A stretch of 64,000 nt of DNA from Branchiostoma floridae (lineage: Eukaryota; Chordata; Leptocardii; Amphioxiformes; Branchiostomatidae), in contig NC_049991.1 in NCBI RefSeq assembly GCF_000003815.2, positions 4,522,195 to 4,586,194 of the forward strand, in the 5' to 3' direction. The position numbers and the translations under genes are program-made. Below the pieces are notes generated by a model, which was given only the letters and a program-made list of their open reading frames with translations, did no database searches and had not been told where the DNA came from. Of this stretch, positions 34,501-46,621 are shown in pieces (the first letter of the stretch is position 1; every line of letters starts with the position of its first letter).

Positions 34501-37500
34501 CGTCGAGGTGCTAATTACCCCCCGATCTGCATACGCCGGCAAGCAAGGGTCCTTTGTTTACAGTCTTTTTCAAGATAACTCGCACTGGAAACAGTGACTT
34601 TAAAACGGGTTTTGAGTGATTTTGAAGAAGTTTTTGAAGAATCGAAGGCACCTGACTGTCTTGCAGACAACACAGAACTAGCGATAGCTATAGCAGTAAC
34701 ATATTTACTTGTAATACGTGCGGTTTAGCTAAGCTGACCTCACTGTCACAAATTATACATGTAATTAACTGCCACTGCATTTAAACTAACGTATTGCATC
34801 TAGAAGTTCATTTTCTAAACGATAATATGTATTTTAAGACCATCAAAAATTCTTACCTTCAAGATCGTTCATACTTTTCTGCAACAATTGTCTTGCGTAG
34901 CGGAAATAAATAGACTATGGGGAGGGGGAGGGAAATCTTTATTCATCGCTACCGTCAAGTCAGAATACCGACTAGAAATTGTATGAACTATTTGATCGGA
35001 GGTTCCCAAGAAACACTTATTGTGACGTTATTTAGAAGAAACGTTATATTTAACTAAAAACAGAACACGATGATTACCACTCTTGGTTCAGATACGTAAA
35101 TTTTATTCCGAACTACGTGGCCTTTTCGGCAAGGCCGTATCCACTATGGCGTCGATTTAGTGGTCTTCCCTTCCTCGGTAGTTTTCTGAAAAGCACAAAC
35201 ATGGACTCGATAAGACTGGGAACCTGGTTGTACAACGTTAACGTCACATAAACAAGTGGATATGATGTCGCCGCGTGTACCGCGGGTTGAACTACAAACG
35301 ATTAGGCGTAATGATCAAAATATCGAGTACAAAATTCCATGTCGCTAGTACATATAACCTCCCACCCTGCCCATGAGTGTGATGGATCCACGGAGTCCGT
35401 ACTGACACAAAAATAAAGCAAAACTCAAACGCAGAGTCCAGTAAATCTAAACTGAGTCCAACGACAAACAATATTTCAATGGGTCACCAAAGCATTAAAC
35501 TATCCAGGAAATTCGTCAGTTTCGGTGGGAAATTTGTTAAATAATTTTTATGGAGACATTTAATACAGAACATTTTTCATATTTTCGAGCAAAAAAATCC
35601 CGTACGCATCCACAAAAATGCTTATAAACTCACACATGTCGATCGTACAGCGGTGAAACACACATCAAAATGGCCGTCAGCGTCTTGTCCAAATGATGCC
35701 GCCTTTTGCACACGTCACCCGCGCTTCCCAAATAAGGAAATCGGCGGAAACTGCCGGCATGCCGATCTCAGCCTCGGGTGATCTTCGGCTAGGCTCGGAC
35801 GCGTGACGTCACAGTCGGGCTCTTCTGATTGGCGCTCGGGTAAAAATGGCGCCATGGCCTGAACCCAACATCCGATCAAAGCGGCACCGCCGGAGGGCGT
35901 AAACAAAAGGCCGCCACGGGAGTTAGCGGGTCTATACAATACCGCGCAGCGGGGTATTAAGCCCGTCCAACCTCCTTCTCAATATAAGCTCCTTGGTTAA
36001 CACAACGCATATGAACCACAGATGTATTAAAATTTAAAGTAGACTGGTCCAACATTGAATACTTCTTAGTCAGAACTTGTTGATGCAATTCAAGTTTAGG
36101 GGGTATAGTCACAAATGGTTATTCTAATACTACACCTATGAACAATGAATGTTACATCTGGACTGATCCAACATAAAATGATTCATACATGTAACTGGTT
36201 GATACCATTCAAGTTTAGGGGGTAGGTTTACGTTTTTCACCACATCTATGAACAGCAAATGTTACAAGTGGACTGGTCCAACAGCAAATCGTTCAAAGAC
36301 AGAACTGGTTTACCATTCAACTTCAAGTTTTAAAGGGGACAGAGCTACATATTTACTTTAACATCACACCTTGTACTTGTAATATATGTATGAACAATGA
36401 TTGTCACTAGTTTAATTTGCTCCAACAGGAAATGGTTTCTATAGACTGTGAGAACTGGTTTTTACCATTCAAGCTTTTGGGTAAAGGTTGCATTATCATA
36501 ATACCGGTTGACCCCACCTATGGTATGAACAATGGCACTTGAGTTTGGGAGCAGATTCATATTATATAATCATTGTTGGAGTACACACAACTAATATGTA
36601 TGCTTTGTAACAATGGGCTTTCAAAACATAGACAATGAAAAAATGCCTTGCCAATAATTGCCCCAAATAATGGTCTGAGGATTTCGTGCAAAATATTTTT
36701 CCCAGAAGACAGAAGATTGAACTGAACCCAAATCAGATAATATGTTTTATGAGTTCTAACTTTGTCTAGTGATCAGGTAATAGAAGCTTTTGGGTGTTGA
36801 ACAGTTTTATGATTCACTCCTTAGTGGTGACATGAGTAAACTGAAAATGTGAGTCAGATATGCTTTCCAATCATCAGTTACCACTGTATGTATATGGTAT
36901 CGGTATCTTAGAATTGATATTTTCTTTATTTGGTCACGTGTGTACCTACTTTGCGCGAATTATTCGCAAAGCCACAATTATCAGTTTGCAACATAAAATT
37001 ACATCAAAATGATTTGCAACGGATTATCACTAATGCTTCTAAACCCACTTATCTAATTCATTTACATACAAATATAATTAAAATTACACTCATGCACCTT
37101 TACTTGAATGTTTGAATGATAGCACTTCAGTGTAAAAAAATGACAACAACTAATAATAATAGTTACAACAAAGCTGTTCTTATTGGATTATGTCATACTC
37201 ATAAGCAGTTTGGAATTTGCAAGAAGTGCAGTACCACACAAGTCAGGGCTTGAAATACTATTTTCTGCATACTTGCACTGGTGCAGGTAATATTGAAAAT
37301 AACCTGCACCAGACAAATTTTACCTGCACCACTCTGAATTTAGGAAGTATGGATCATACTAAGATTGTTCGGGAACCGTAATTTACTATTTTTACTTTTA
37401 TACCTGATGGGTGGTAACAGTCAATGCAGCTAATAACAATCCACATACACCTACATCATAGGGCATTATGTGTAAAACCAGTACATGGACCAGTGCAGGT

Positions 37501-40500
37501 CAGGTGCAGGTAGACACCAGAAATACCTGCACAGCTCCAATTTTACCTGTGCTAACCTGCATATACAGGTGGTATTTCGAGCCCTGCAAGTGAATACAAA
37601 ATTGTGGTTTGACGAGAAATGCCCTGAATTTCCACAAGGTTGTTAATAAATTCCATTGAAAGTAGACAGCTTGCACAGTTTTGATTTCTTTGTAAGCATT
37701 TTAAAAGCTGTTTGTTGACAAAATGTTGGATAAAAATTGCCATAGTCAAGCATAACTGAAGATGTCAGTGTCATCCACATGCTACTGTCTAACACAGATG
37801 GGGTCAAAGGTCAAGCCCGCCAACCCCATCGCAGCGCGGCGGTGTACAGGACGTGAAGAGGAATATGGATCGAAACTCGCTGTTCGTAGAATTCGTATTA
37901 ATCGGTTAAACGACACAACTAATGCTTGTAAAAAAAAAGCACTGACTCTAAGTTCACTTTCAAGTTTCAGTTCTTATTTTCTATGGTTCATTTTCTAAAA
38001 GCATCACTTTGTAATGTTAACTTAATTGCATGCGAAAGCATGCCTCTATAAAGTTATTGTTATTATCATTAATAAAGTTAAATTATCTTTGTAGTGCTGT
38101 AGATAGGTTTTAATTCACTGTTCATCATGTATTCATTTGCAGTGTGCAGTGGAGCATGGAAATGTTGTTATTGTCTTGTTCCCTGTGGAATGTGCGTCAA
38201 TGATTGGTTGTCATTTGCATTTCATCAGGGGTTCGATGGGTTGGTTAATTCATTGTGATGTGGCGTGCTGTCCTCTGTTTGCGTCATGGATTGACCTAGA
38301 AAAATAATTAAGTTAAAGCGGCACTTGTTGAGTAGAACCCAGGGTATATCGAGCTACTTGGAATACATGCTCAAACAAGTAGAAAAGTATAGTCCATTTT
38401 TAGAAGGGTGCATGTGTGATGTAATTGTAAGTAACATGTCAATGTTGAACTAGAAGGCTGTGTGATGTTATTCAAATAATTTATCCTTGTTTGTTTTGTT
38501 AAGATTAATCTTGGTCATTTGGGGTATAATAGATAGGGGTCTTCATTTTTGAAATGAAAGCAAAAAAACTAAGTGAAGAAACTGTATGTTTAAGTTTAAC
38601 TTTTACATTTTTAAAAACAATCCATATATAATTTATCATATTCAGTAGATCTTATATTGTCAAAGCATTTCATTCAGGTCCAAAATGTAATGTATAAATT
38701 ATATATACACTATAAACTATTTTTGTATTCATATATGGAATTATATCTAACTCCACATTTTCATTCCTTCATGCATATTGGTCCAACCCCCCAACCCCTT
38801 CCCTACATCCCATCATCAATGTTATATTCTAATTCTTTGTCTATGGAAAAGCTTCAAATAGGTAGGATTCACAAGGGATTTGAAGGGAAAGATCTTTTTT
38901 TGTTAAAGTTCGTGTTCCTTTTTTCTTTGTGTTTCAGAGAAAGGATTCGTTCAGAAAGCTTGGACAAGTCTGGGAAACTCAAGATCACTCCTGACAAGGT
39001 TGGGATATATTCTGTTTATTTTATACTCACAAATGAAATATGAGGTAACTTAGATTTTATCAATAATCTTTCTTAGCACTTCATCCATTTTGTGACATAT
39101 TTTATATATCATATTGGAAAGCATATACACAGGGCTCAAAATACCGCCTGCTTATGCGGGTTAGTATATGCAGGTATTTCCAATGTCTACCTGCACCTTA
39201 CCTGCACTGATTCGTGTACTGTACTGGTCCATGTACATGTACTATGATTATGAAGTAGGTGTATTGTGGATTTTTACTACCTGCATTAACTGTTACTGCC
39301 TTAGAAGACTTAGTATAAATCCTCCTAAATTTTGAATCCTGAGTGATGCAGGTAAAATTTGTCTGGTGCAGGAAGTTTTCTATGTTACCTGCACTAGTGT
39401 AGGTATGCAGAAAAAAGGATTTTGAGCCCAGCTTAGTATTAGCACAATTTCCAATGCAACCATATTTTTTTCATGATGCTAGAATGAAGTATGTTAATCT
39501 AATTCGTTGAGTAACTTTTGTACTCTTGGTTTAATTTTTTGTTGTCTTGTATCAGATCTATGACCAGATCTAATTAGTATTAGCACAATTTCCAATGCAA
39601 CCATATTTTTTTCATGATGCTAGAATGAAGTATGTTAATCTAATTCGTTGAGTAACTTTTGTACTCTTTGATTAATTTTTTGTTGTCTTGTATCAGATCT
39701 ATGACTTCACGGCGGATGACCTGTTAGACCTGGGAGAGATCGGCCGCGGTGCGTTCGGGTCCGTTAACAAGATGTGCCACGAGCAGAGTCAGACAACCAT
39801 GGCTGTCAAGGTGAGAAGAACCTTCAAGTTTCTTACGACAGCCAATAAGTTAGAAATTTTAACTTGGTTAGAAAAAATTATTTGTGAAAAGATATAATCA
39901 AAATCAGTTGATGTTTTGTGGAAAATTTGATTGCCCATGGTCCAAGCGATATTAGGAATCAAATCAGTATGAAAATTACTTTTAGTTAAACTTAAAGGAT
40001 TCCATATTTCAAATGCTTTCCCTTTTGTGTTATATTAATAGATGGTTGAATAATCAAAGAAATCTTTGTAGTTTCTTATTGTCCAATGATTATTGATCAT
40101 TAGATGAGGGGGTTGACATCATCTTTATTGACATATAAACGCAACATATTCAAAATCAACATACAAGATGAGTTTAAAAGACGAAGAAACCTAGGCCTTA
40201 ATCAGAATAGTAACAATTCTGGAGGGCGGAAGGTAAAACCAAGGTGTGCATCCGACTTTTTGATACATGTAGTATTGCACAACGTTACATAGCAATCTTA
40301 GAGTGTATTGCACTGTTGCTCTTACAAGAATATTGCACTTAAACAACTGATGTTGAATGTCAAATAGTCAAGTTCCATAAAAAGCAATGTAGCCAACAAA
40401 ATGCTACTTCATGAAAATTGCAATACTCATTTTGAATACTGGGTCATTAGGTCTCTGATTGCTAACCTTTGACATGATCTCCAACCTTTGACCTGACCCT

Positions 40501-43500
40501 ACAGAGGATACGCTCCACAGTAGATGAGCGGGAACAGAAACAGCTGCTGATGGACCTGGATGTGGTCATGAGGAGTAACGACTGCACATACATCGTACAG
40601 TTCTTTGGGGCGCTCTTCAAGGAGGTGAATAAAGTTCTGTCCCAGTCACAATCGCTAAAATATTTAGGTCTTGTCTTTTGAATGGTTGGACCTTTTGTGG
40701 AAAGTGTCACTGTTACAGGTTTATGATTTGTTTTACCCTATTGGTAATAGCTTGTTTCCATGGTAGTTTGTGTTGTATGAGGAATTGTTGATGTAAAAGG
40801 TGTGCACATAAATTCCATGGTAGTTTGTGTTGTATGAGGAATTGTTGATGTAAAAGGTGTGCACATAAATTCATGATGTACATTTATAGGCACAGAGATT
40901 GATGATGCAGCAGGTATGCACTGGAAATGATGATGCAGCATGTGTGCACAGGAATTGATGATGCTTTATTTGTGCATGTAAGAAATGATGATGCAGCACG
41001 TGTGCACAGGAATTGATGATGCTGTATGTGTGCATGTAGGAAATGATGATGTAGCATGTGTGCACAGGATCGAATTGATGATGCAGCATGTGTGCACAAG
41101 AATTGATGATGTAGCATGTGTGTACAGGAATTGATGATGCAGCATGTGTGCACAGGAATTGATGACGCAGAATGTGTACACAGGAATTAATGATGCACCA
41201 TGTATGCACAGGAATTGAGGTGTTTTAGATGAGCACAGGAAGTGATAACACAGTGGTGTTAACAAGAAGTCATGATGTAATAATAGTGTATGCCATAAGC
41301 TGTGGTGCAAGTGGAAATAGATTTTAAATCAAATTTTTTTAACAGTAACAGATTTTAAAGAATAGCAATGTTCAAATAGAGCTTGTTTCATCTTGCACAG
41401 CAGTGTACATCTAAAACAGTATTTGGTAGAATAATTTTTTGAGTGTGATTCTAATTCTAAATTGTTGTTTATTTTCAGGGTGACTGTTGGATCTGCATGG
41501 AACTGATGGACACATCCTTTGACAAATTCTACAAGTACATCTACAGCCTGAACAGATACATGCCGGAGGACATTCTGGGCATGGTCACTGTGGCAGTAAG
41601 TCCCAAACAATTCCTGCAGCTCTTAGGGAAAATTTAGTGTATCTTTTATTCATTTCACCATGATGGAAAGATTGCCAAGTAGTCTACATTTATAATTTCA
41701 TAAAGTAGTCTTTGGGTATAAGGAACGTCTTTTTTGTCGTCTCATACATATCATATATTTTAAATTCTATTTTCAGACTGTCAAGGCCTTAAACTACTTG
41801 AAGACAAGACTAAACATCATCCACAGAGGTAGGTGTATGTCTCTAGACAAGGATGTTATTAAGAATCCCACCATACTTATTGGAAATGCTAAGGAATGCA
41901 GTCTAGCTTTATGCAGTTTGTACATTGATAACTGTACAAAACTGGTGCATTTGGCCTAATGGCAGTTTACCAGTTATATGAAACAAACATCAGGTACACA
42001 GTTAGCTGTTACTTGACCTTGATGTTAACATTCATTTTTTGTGTGTGTATTTCAGACGTGAAGCCATCCAACATCCTACTGGACAGGAAAGGGAACATCA
42101 AGATGTGTGATTTCGGAATCAGCGGCCAGTTGGTCGACTCCATAGCCAAAACCAGGGACGCCGGCTGCAGACCTTACATGGCTGTAAGTAGACATATCTT
42201 TCTTAAACCCTTTGATAATGTTTTGAGCGAACAAAGCAGAATAAGATGTAGGCATTACATGTGTTTGGACTTTTTGTAATAATAATATAAGGAAATGCAT
42301 TGGTTTTGATGACAAACGACACAAATGACAAAATAAAGGTACGGTATGAAAAAAAATGAGCCTGCGCCAAGATGAGATTTACATGGCGACTTGAAAAAAA
42401 ACTTTCTCCTCCTAACTTTTATTTATTTTGTTTATTTAGGCCACACCAATTTAATTCGTTGGTTCTCGGAATCGCCGCTTCTAATTTTCCCAATTTCAAA
42501 AAAAAAAAAAAAAAAAAAATTCCATTCAGTAATCGTGCTGCAAAACTTTGGTTCCGTTAGAGAAACAGAACGTCTGGAAAGTACCAGTGCATTTACTTTT
42601 TCTCACCCCCAAGTCCATTGCTACCAATTGATTCATATCTTTTTTGTTGCAAAGTATATTTAGGAACAAATAAATCATCGTAAATGAGATACACATGGGC
42701 ATAACCATTGGCATAACATAACGTAGCAGAACCAGAAGTTCGGCTGAGCATGTGCTGTCTCTCACACACACTTTCACATGCAAATTTTCAATTGAAACAC
42801 AGAAATCGGCACCCAAACAAACAACTCAATAAATCACCAATACTTTTTCACTGTTGTACCTCCATAGCCAACATGTTTTGATATGCCTGAAATGCTCAAA
42901 GTCTTCCAAATGGAGATGAAAATGAAGTCGGAAAATCTCGGGCGGCCATCTTTCTTCTTCTGTAAGTCAAAAAAGCGCCCCCACGCTGTTTCTAATGGAA
43001 CTGCAGATTTGGCTAGATAGTACATGGTGTACCATTTCAGTGCTGATTTCAGTGATTTGCATTGCTTCTAAGGAAGTTTAATCAAACTGCATCTTAATTT
43101 TTTGTCAACAAATAATTGTACATGTAACAAAAAGAGAGAATAAAGCTATGGTTTTATGCAACATGTAGTTCAGTACTTTGGCTTGTTCATGTATTTTTGG
43201 GGGAGTGGAAGTATTTGTAATTTTTTTTCCAATTTGCACCAGTTGACCATGAAATGTAATTAGAGCCTTGGATAGACAGATTCTTATCAACTCAGAGAGC
43301 AAATAAGTCTTCCAGCGATGGTATTTTATTTCTAGAGGCAAACTTAGATAATGTTTGTTGTTGTCGTTGCATCTCTGTAAAAATACTATATTGGTCTATT
43401 TGAGATGTTTTGTGAACATTTCTGTTTACTGTAGCAACTGTACATAATTTAATGTATATTGTACAAATTTATGCCAACATGCAATTTTGCATGTAATTTT

Positions 43501-46500
43501 AACTGATTAACTATTTCTATCACACGTATACCATGAGTTCAGGTCTGGACTAACCAGCCTGGACCTGAACCCAGACTTGTTGCAAGTTTTTTTTTTTTTT
43601 TTTTTTCGCCCTGTCGCTTCAATTTTTTTAGGAAAAAATCCGAGAACCAACAAATTAAATTGGTATGGCCTTATGATGTTCATTAATGATGCTGTACTCC
43701 AGACCTGTAATTTCGATCTGTTCTTTTCCTGTTAATTAAAATGATATACTGTTGGTTTTTGTTGTTGTTGTATTTGAGACCTTATCAGGGCTCGAAATAC
43801 CACCTGCATATGCAGGTTAGTGCAGGTAAAATTGGAGCTGTGCAGGTATTTCTTCTGTACCTAACCTGCACTGGTCATGTACTGGGTTTTATACATATAT
43901 GTCCTATGATATAGGTGTGTATGGATTGTTATTAGCTGCATTGATAAAGTATGAAAGAAAAATTAGCAATGCATGGTTCCTGAACAGTTTTAGTATGATT
44001 CATAATTCTTAAATTCGGAGTGGTGCAGGTGGAATTTGTCTGGTGCAGGTGGAATTTGTCTGGTGCAGGTGATTTTCAATGTTACCTGCACCAGTGCAAG
44101 TATGCAGAAAAAGTATTTCAAGCCCTGCTTATGCATCTCTGCTCGAATATAACTGATAAAATGTGTTCTAACTTGTTTTCTCATACAGCCAGAGAGGATA
44201 GACCCCATGTCATCAAGACAAGGTTATGACATCAGATCAGACGTCTGGAGTTTAGGTATTACGCTGGTGAGTCATGGAAATATTGTGATGTGATTTCCAT
44301 TCTTTTTTGTTTGTGTTAACCTCAGGGCTCCAGCCAGCTCGAAATTTTTTTTTCCGTCAACTAATTCACAATGTCGCAAAAAACACTATTCCAGGAGTTA
44401 GAGAGACTGAACTGAGACCTTGAAAAACGGGTTTTTAATGAGATTATTGTATGCGAAAGGGCACCGACACACTTAGTCAACAATAATAACCATAGCAAAA
44501 CCAATAGTGTGTGGCTTTTACGGCCGTGGATGGCGTCCCCAAGCCGCCTGTTGCTTCCACCAAGGATTTTTGTCTGTCAAGGTTGACGGATTGGTTTTAA
44601 AATTTTTCCGTCACACGCAGCAAATTTCCGTCAATTGACGGAAAAACGGACGCTGGCTAGAGCCCAGGTTAACCTTCATAGATTGACATGAGAAGCTGAA
44701 AGCAGCCGCTTTTCATGGAGATCGTGAGGGAGGTAAGGGTCAGAGTGAACAGTTTCTTTTTTTCGTACATTCTATTTAGAACAAACAGCAAATGTGGACA
44801 CATAAACTCAGTTTTAGGAAATGTGCCCCTCCATGTGATAGCTTATCCCGACCCATGTACATGTACAGGTCAATAACATATTAAGATTTGTTCCTGCAGT
44901 TTGGATAAAGGTCACTAGAGGGTGCTTCAGAAAGAGCTTTTTGATAAATATAAAATTTGCTCAGCACATCTTGTTCTGACAACTGGAGAAATAGACTTTT
45001 CTTATGCAAGAACTGAATCAAAATGTTTCTAATGTCTTCTCAGTAACAGTGACTGAAGGAATAGCTTCATAGGCTAGTCTAAGTCAAAATGTAATATTTT
45101 TCAACGTCTTTTCCAGATGGAGCTGGCCACTGGAAAGTTCCCGTACCCAAAGTGGAACAGTGTGTTCGACCAGCTCTCACAAGTGGTGAAGGGTGACCCC
45201 CCACAGCTTAACCCTAAAGAACACAACTTTTCACCAGACTTCATCAACTTTGTTAATATATGGTGGGTGTACAGCCTGGTCTTGCTTTTATCTCTAATCA
45301 AAAAGATTTAAAGGTGCACATAATAAAAGTATTTTGACCTACATTTTGGTGACAGCAGTGATTGTGGAAAAAGCGTCTCTTTATTCAGTGATATGCCAAC
45401 CTGATCAAACTTATTATTCACGGATGCATGTTGTTTTATACTTAATAATAGTTATTGTACAGTGGAAGCCAGTTAATTACACATCGGATTAACGCACACT
45501 TCTGTCAATTGCACAGAATCCCCAAATCCCGTGGCGGTGCAGTCCAACTCGGGAACTTCGCATTATCGCACACGCCGGATAATTGCACGGAATTTGCCGG
45601 CAAATTGGGTGTGCAATTAAGCGGCTTCCACTGTACTAAGTATTTGCTAGGTTACTAGACTTTTCATGCTAAATAGTGGCAATGATACAAAGTATCAATT
45701 TTTTCCCATAGTTTGACAAAGGACGCCTCCCAGAGACCTAAGTATAAGGAACTGTTGGTAAGTTTGCTACAATTCCTGTATAGATAGATGCTTTACTTAA
45801 ACTGTCTGTTCATTTACTACCTAAATCATTGTTTATTAGAGACAAGAACCTACAATCTTGAGAAGTATTAGCTAAGCATAAAGTTGGATAAGCCAATTCA
45901 TGGATTGAATGGTCAAAAGTGAAGGCCCTAACAGTTTGTGTCTAGATCAGCATGAACAAACATGTTTTGTTTATGTGTCAAGGGCCTTCAACTTTGACAA
46001 CTCTGTAATCCACAATACAACCCTCTGTGCATGCGAGTCAAAACTGTACTAACAAGAAAGCTTCTGAAAAAAGCGGGCCGGTGCGTATTTTGGAAAAAGC
46101 CTAGATGTTAAACAAAATGACATGAAAAAAGAGTTTTTAAACATCGAGTTACTGAATTGGTCTGTCTTCTATTAAAAAAAAATTACACGAGATTTTTCTC
46201 ACAAAGAAAAAAATTGTTACAAGTGGGGTTCGAACCCACGATCCACGGCTGCAAAAGCAAATCGCTATATCCACCCAGCGCAGACCGCTTGGCCACGCTG
46301 GCTGATTGCGTAATCGTGTGTATAGAAGGGCTATAAGAAGAGTTTGGTTAAATTGACCGATCCATGCATCCTTGGTTGAACTAACCGCTTCTCTCGCCGC
46401 TAAGCCAGCAAAAAGTACAATCTGTTAACATTAAGTGTTTGCTTCTCTCGTAATTCTGGTTGTGCAAATTCGCTAACGAAAGCCTTTTCTTCTTCTATTT

Positions 46501-46621
46501 GCCATAGAAACACATGTTCATCCAGAGGTACGAGACCCAGGATGTGGACGTGGCGTCCTTCGTCTTGGAACACCTGGACCAGATGCCCCCCCACTTGCCC
46601 ACCGACCTTTCCTCCTACTGA
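31590..46621 (+). CDS. MAP2K4: MAP kinase kinase 4 (MKK4), dual-specificity kinase upstream of JNK/p38
   Basis: Phosphorylates Thr and Tyr in the activation loop of JNK (and p38) in stress signalling. Exons: 31590-31620, 34062-34173, 38938-38998, 39697-39810, 40505-40624, 41479-41595, 41777-41828, 42056-42183, 44189-44266, 45117-45262, 45712-45757, 46508-46621; joined length 1119 nt, 372 residues (human 399). The N-terminal KRKGLKLSF is a MAPK docking site. Kinase landmarks: glycine loop GRGAFGSV (84-91), Lys106 in MAVK, HRDVKPSN (201-208), DFG (221-223), and activation-loop Ser231 and Thr235 in DSIAKT, equivalent to human Ser257/Thr261. The last exon matches the C-terminal upstream-kinase docking region (HLDQMP). 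Exon 4's acceptor is duplicated upstream, and exon 2 has a tandem AAGCAG acceptor. ORF continuity and splice phases all agree. Confidence 0.95.
32570..32695. repeat. CA/CATA-rich microsatellite
   Basis: Plus-strand runs of ACACAC, ATACATAC and GCACAC in MAP2K4 intron 1. The open frames across it on both strands are low complexity. Confidence 0.8.
32742..32850 (+). mobile_element. short repeat with ATAGTATCAAA inverted ends
   Basis: ATAGTATCAAA at 32762-32772 and its inverse TTTGATACTAT at 32826-32836 enclose 'ggccaaggagtgtagccggc'. The same block occurs in the opposite orientation at 63050-63175 in the DXO gene, with flanks also similar. Confidence 0.6.
32942..33322. mobile_element. hAT-like MITE, CAGGCTTTTAGC family
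   Basis: Starts CATGCTTTTAGCCAGG and ends AGCTAAAAGCCTG. Flanks CTTGTACA and ATTGTACG agree at 6 of 8 positions. The body matches 18503-18857 ('cacatgtggccaaaatctt'). In MAP2K4 intron 1. Confidence 0.65.
34205..34416 (+). repeat. left part of a roughly 110-130 bp satellite
   Basis: Units carry 'gactggtccaacagcaaatgg'-like words, 'aactggttgataccattcaa' and 'gtttagggggtaggtt'. The array continues at 36004-36500 and was split by the element at 34417-35995. Confidence 0.65.
34417..35995. mobile_element. 1.58 kb TIR element carrying promoter-like sequence
   Basis: Ends are CAAGGAGCTTATATTGAGAA and its inverse, with similarity over about 31 bp. The direct repeat GTTAACA(C) flanks it at 34410-34417 and 35996-36003, a 7-8 bp duplication. 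No transposase frame is recognised. The right third is GC-rich and contains TGACGTCA (35804-35811), an inverted CCAAT word (TGATTGGCG near 35827) and AAAATGGCGCCATGG (near 35845). It sits in MAP2K4 intron 2. Confidence 0.8.
36004..36500 (+). repeat. right part of the roughly 110-130 bp satellite
   Basis: Continues the units seen at 34205-34416 ('gactggtccaacagcaaatc', 'gtttagggggtagg') before decaying near 36500. Confidence 0.6.
37244..37586. mobile_element. MITE with GCAGGT-rich interior, 5 bp target duplication
   Basis: Starts CAGGGCTTGAAATACTATTT and ends GTATTTCGAGCCCTG. CAAGT is duplicated at 37239-37243 and 37587-37591. The interior consists of inverted ACCTGCAC/GTGCAGGT words. Relatives are at 39130-39431 and 43786-44127. 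Confidence 0.8.
39130..39431. mobile_element. MITE with GCAGGT-rich interior, next to a tandem duplication
   Basis: Starts CAGGGCTCAAAATACCGCCT and ends TTTTGAGCCCAG. No matching target duplication is seen. Its right end lies 1 bp before the 141 bp tandem duplication at 39433, suggesting the two events are linked. Confidence 0.7.
39433..39714 (+). repeat. tandem duplication spanning the acceptor of MAP2K4 exon 4
   Basis: 39433-39564 and 39574-39705 are 132 bp copies with 2 mismatches, offset 141 bp, separated by a 9 bp filler (CAGATCTAA). Each copy includes the intron end TTGTATCAG and the first nine exon bases ATCTATGAC. In the upstream copy the frame then reads CAG ATC TAA, a stop. The downstream copy continues into the kinase domain and is the real exon at 39697. 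Confidence 0.92.
40757..40870 (+). repeat. 57 bp direct tandem repeat, two copies
   Basis: 40757-40813 and 40814-40870 are nearly identical ('ccatggtagtttgtgttgta' ... 'aaaggtgtgcacataaat'). It leads into the minisatellite that follows, in MAP2K4 intron 5. Confidence 0.85.
40895..41235 (+). repeat. roughly 28 bp minisatellite
   Basis: Units resemble 'aggaattgatgatgcagc' + 'atgtgtgcac', about eleven copies. The histidine/serine-rich minus-strand open frames across it are artefacts. Confidence 0.85.
42439..43670. mobile_element. PIF/Harbinger-like element, second copy
   Basis: Starts GGCCACACCAATTTAATT and ends AATTAAATTGGTATGGCC, with TTGGTTCTCGGA and its inverse inside each end. The target duplication TTA is at 42436-42438 and 43671-43673. 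It shares termini with 12588-14956 but has a different, shorter interior. In MAP2K4 intron 8. Confidence 0.85.
43786..44127. mobile_element. MITE with GCAGGT-rich interior, 5 bp target duplication
   Basis: Starts CAGGGCTCGAAATACCACCT and ends GTATTTCAAGCCCTG. CTTAT is duplicated at 43781-43785 and 44128-44132. The interior holds a small tandem repeat of 'ctggtgcaggtggaatttgt'. It ends 61 bp before MAP2K4 exon 9. Confidence 0.8.
44323..44667. mobile_element. hAT-like MITE with perfect 8 bp target duplication, second copy
   Basis: Starts CAGGGCTCCAGCCAGC and ends GCTGGCTAGAGCCCAG. GTTAACCT is duplicated at 44315-44322 and 44668-44675. The body closely matches 20090-20431. Confidence 0.85.
45460..45633. 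mobile_element. TA-flanked MITE (Tc1/mariner or pogo-like)
   Basis: Ends CAGTGGAAGCCAGTTAATT and AATTAAGCGGCTTCCACTG are imperfect inverses, flanked by TA at 45458-45459 and 45634-45635. It is 174 bp long, in MAP2K4 intron 10. Confidence 0.8.
46216..46304 (-). pseudogene. tRNA-like sequence, probable pseudogene or SINE head
   Basis: On the minus strand box A (TGGCCAAGCGGT) and a perfect T arm (GTGGGTTCGAACCCCAC) are present, at class II tRNA spacing. The bases that should form the acceptor stem do not pair (CCAGCGT against TTGTAAC), so a functional tRNA is unlikely. It lies in the last MAP2K4 intron. Confidence 0.4.

Noticed and set aside
37762-37998. Open frame after an acceptor-like CACAG, considered as an alternative MAP2K4 exon
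   Set aside because: No clear donor at a phase that fits exons 2 or 3 and no similarity to MKK4 family inserts.
40738-41310. His/Ser-rich minus-strand frames
   Set aside because: Translation of the 28 bp minisatellite in a MAP2K4 intron.
46216-46304. Functional tRNA gene on the minus strand
   Set aside because: The T arm is perfect but the acceptor stem does not pair, so it is listed only as tRNA-like.
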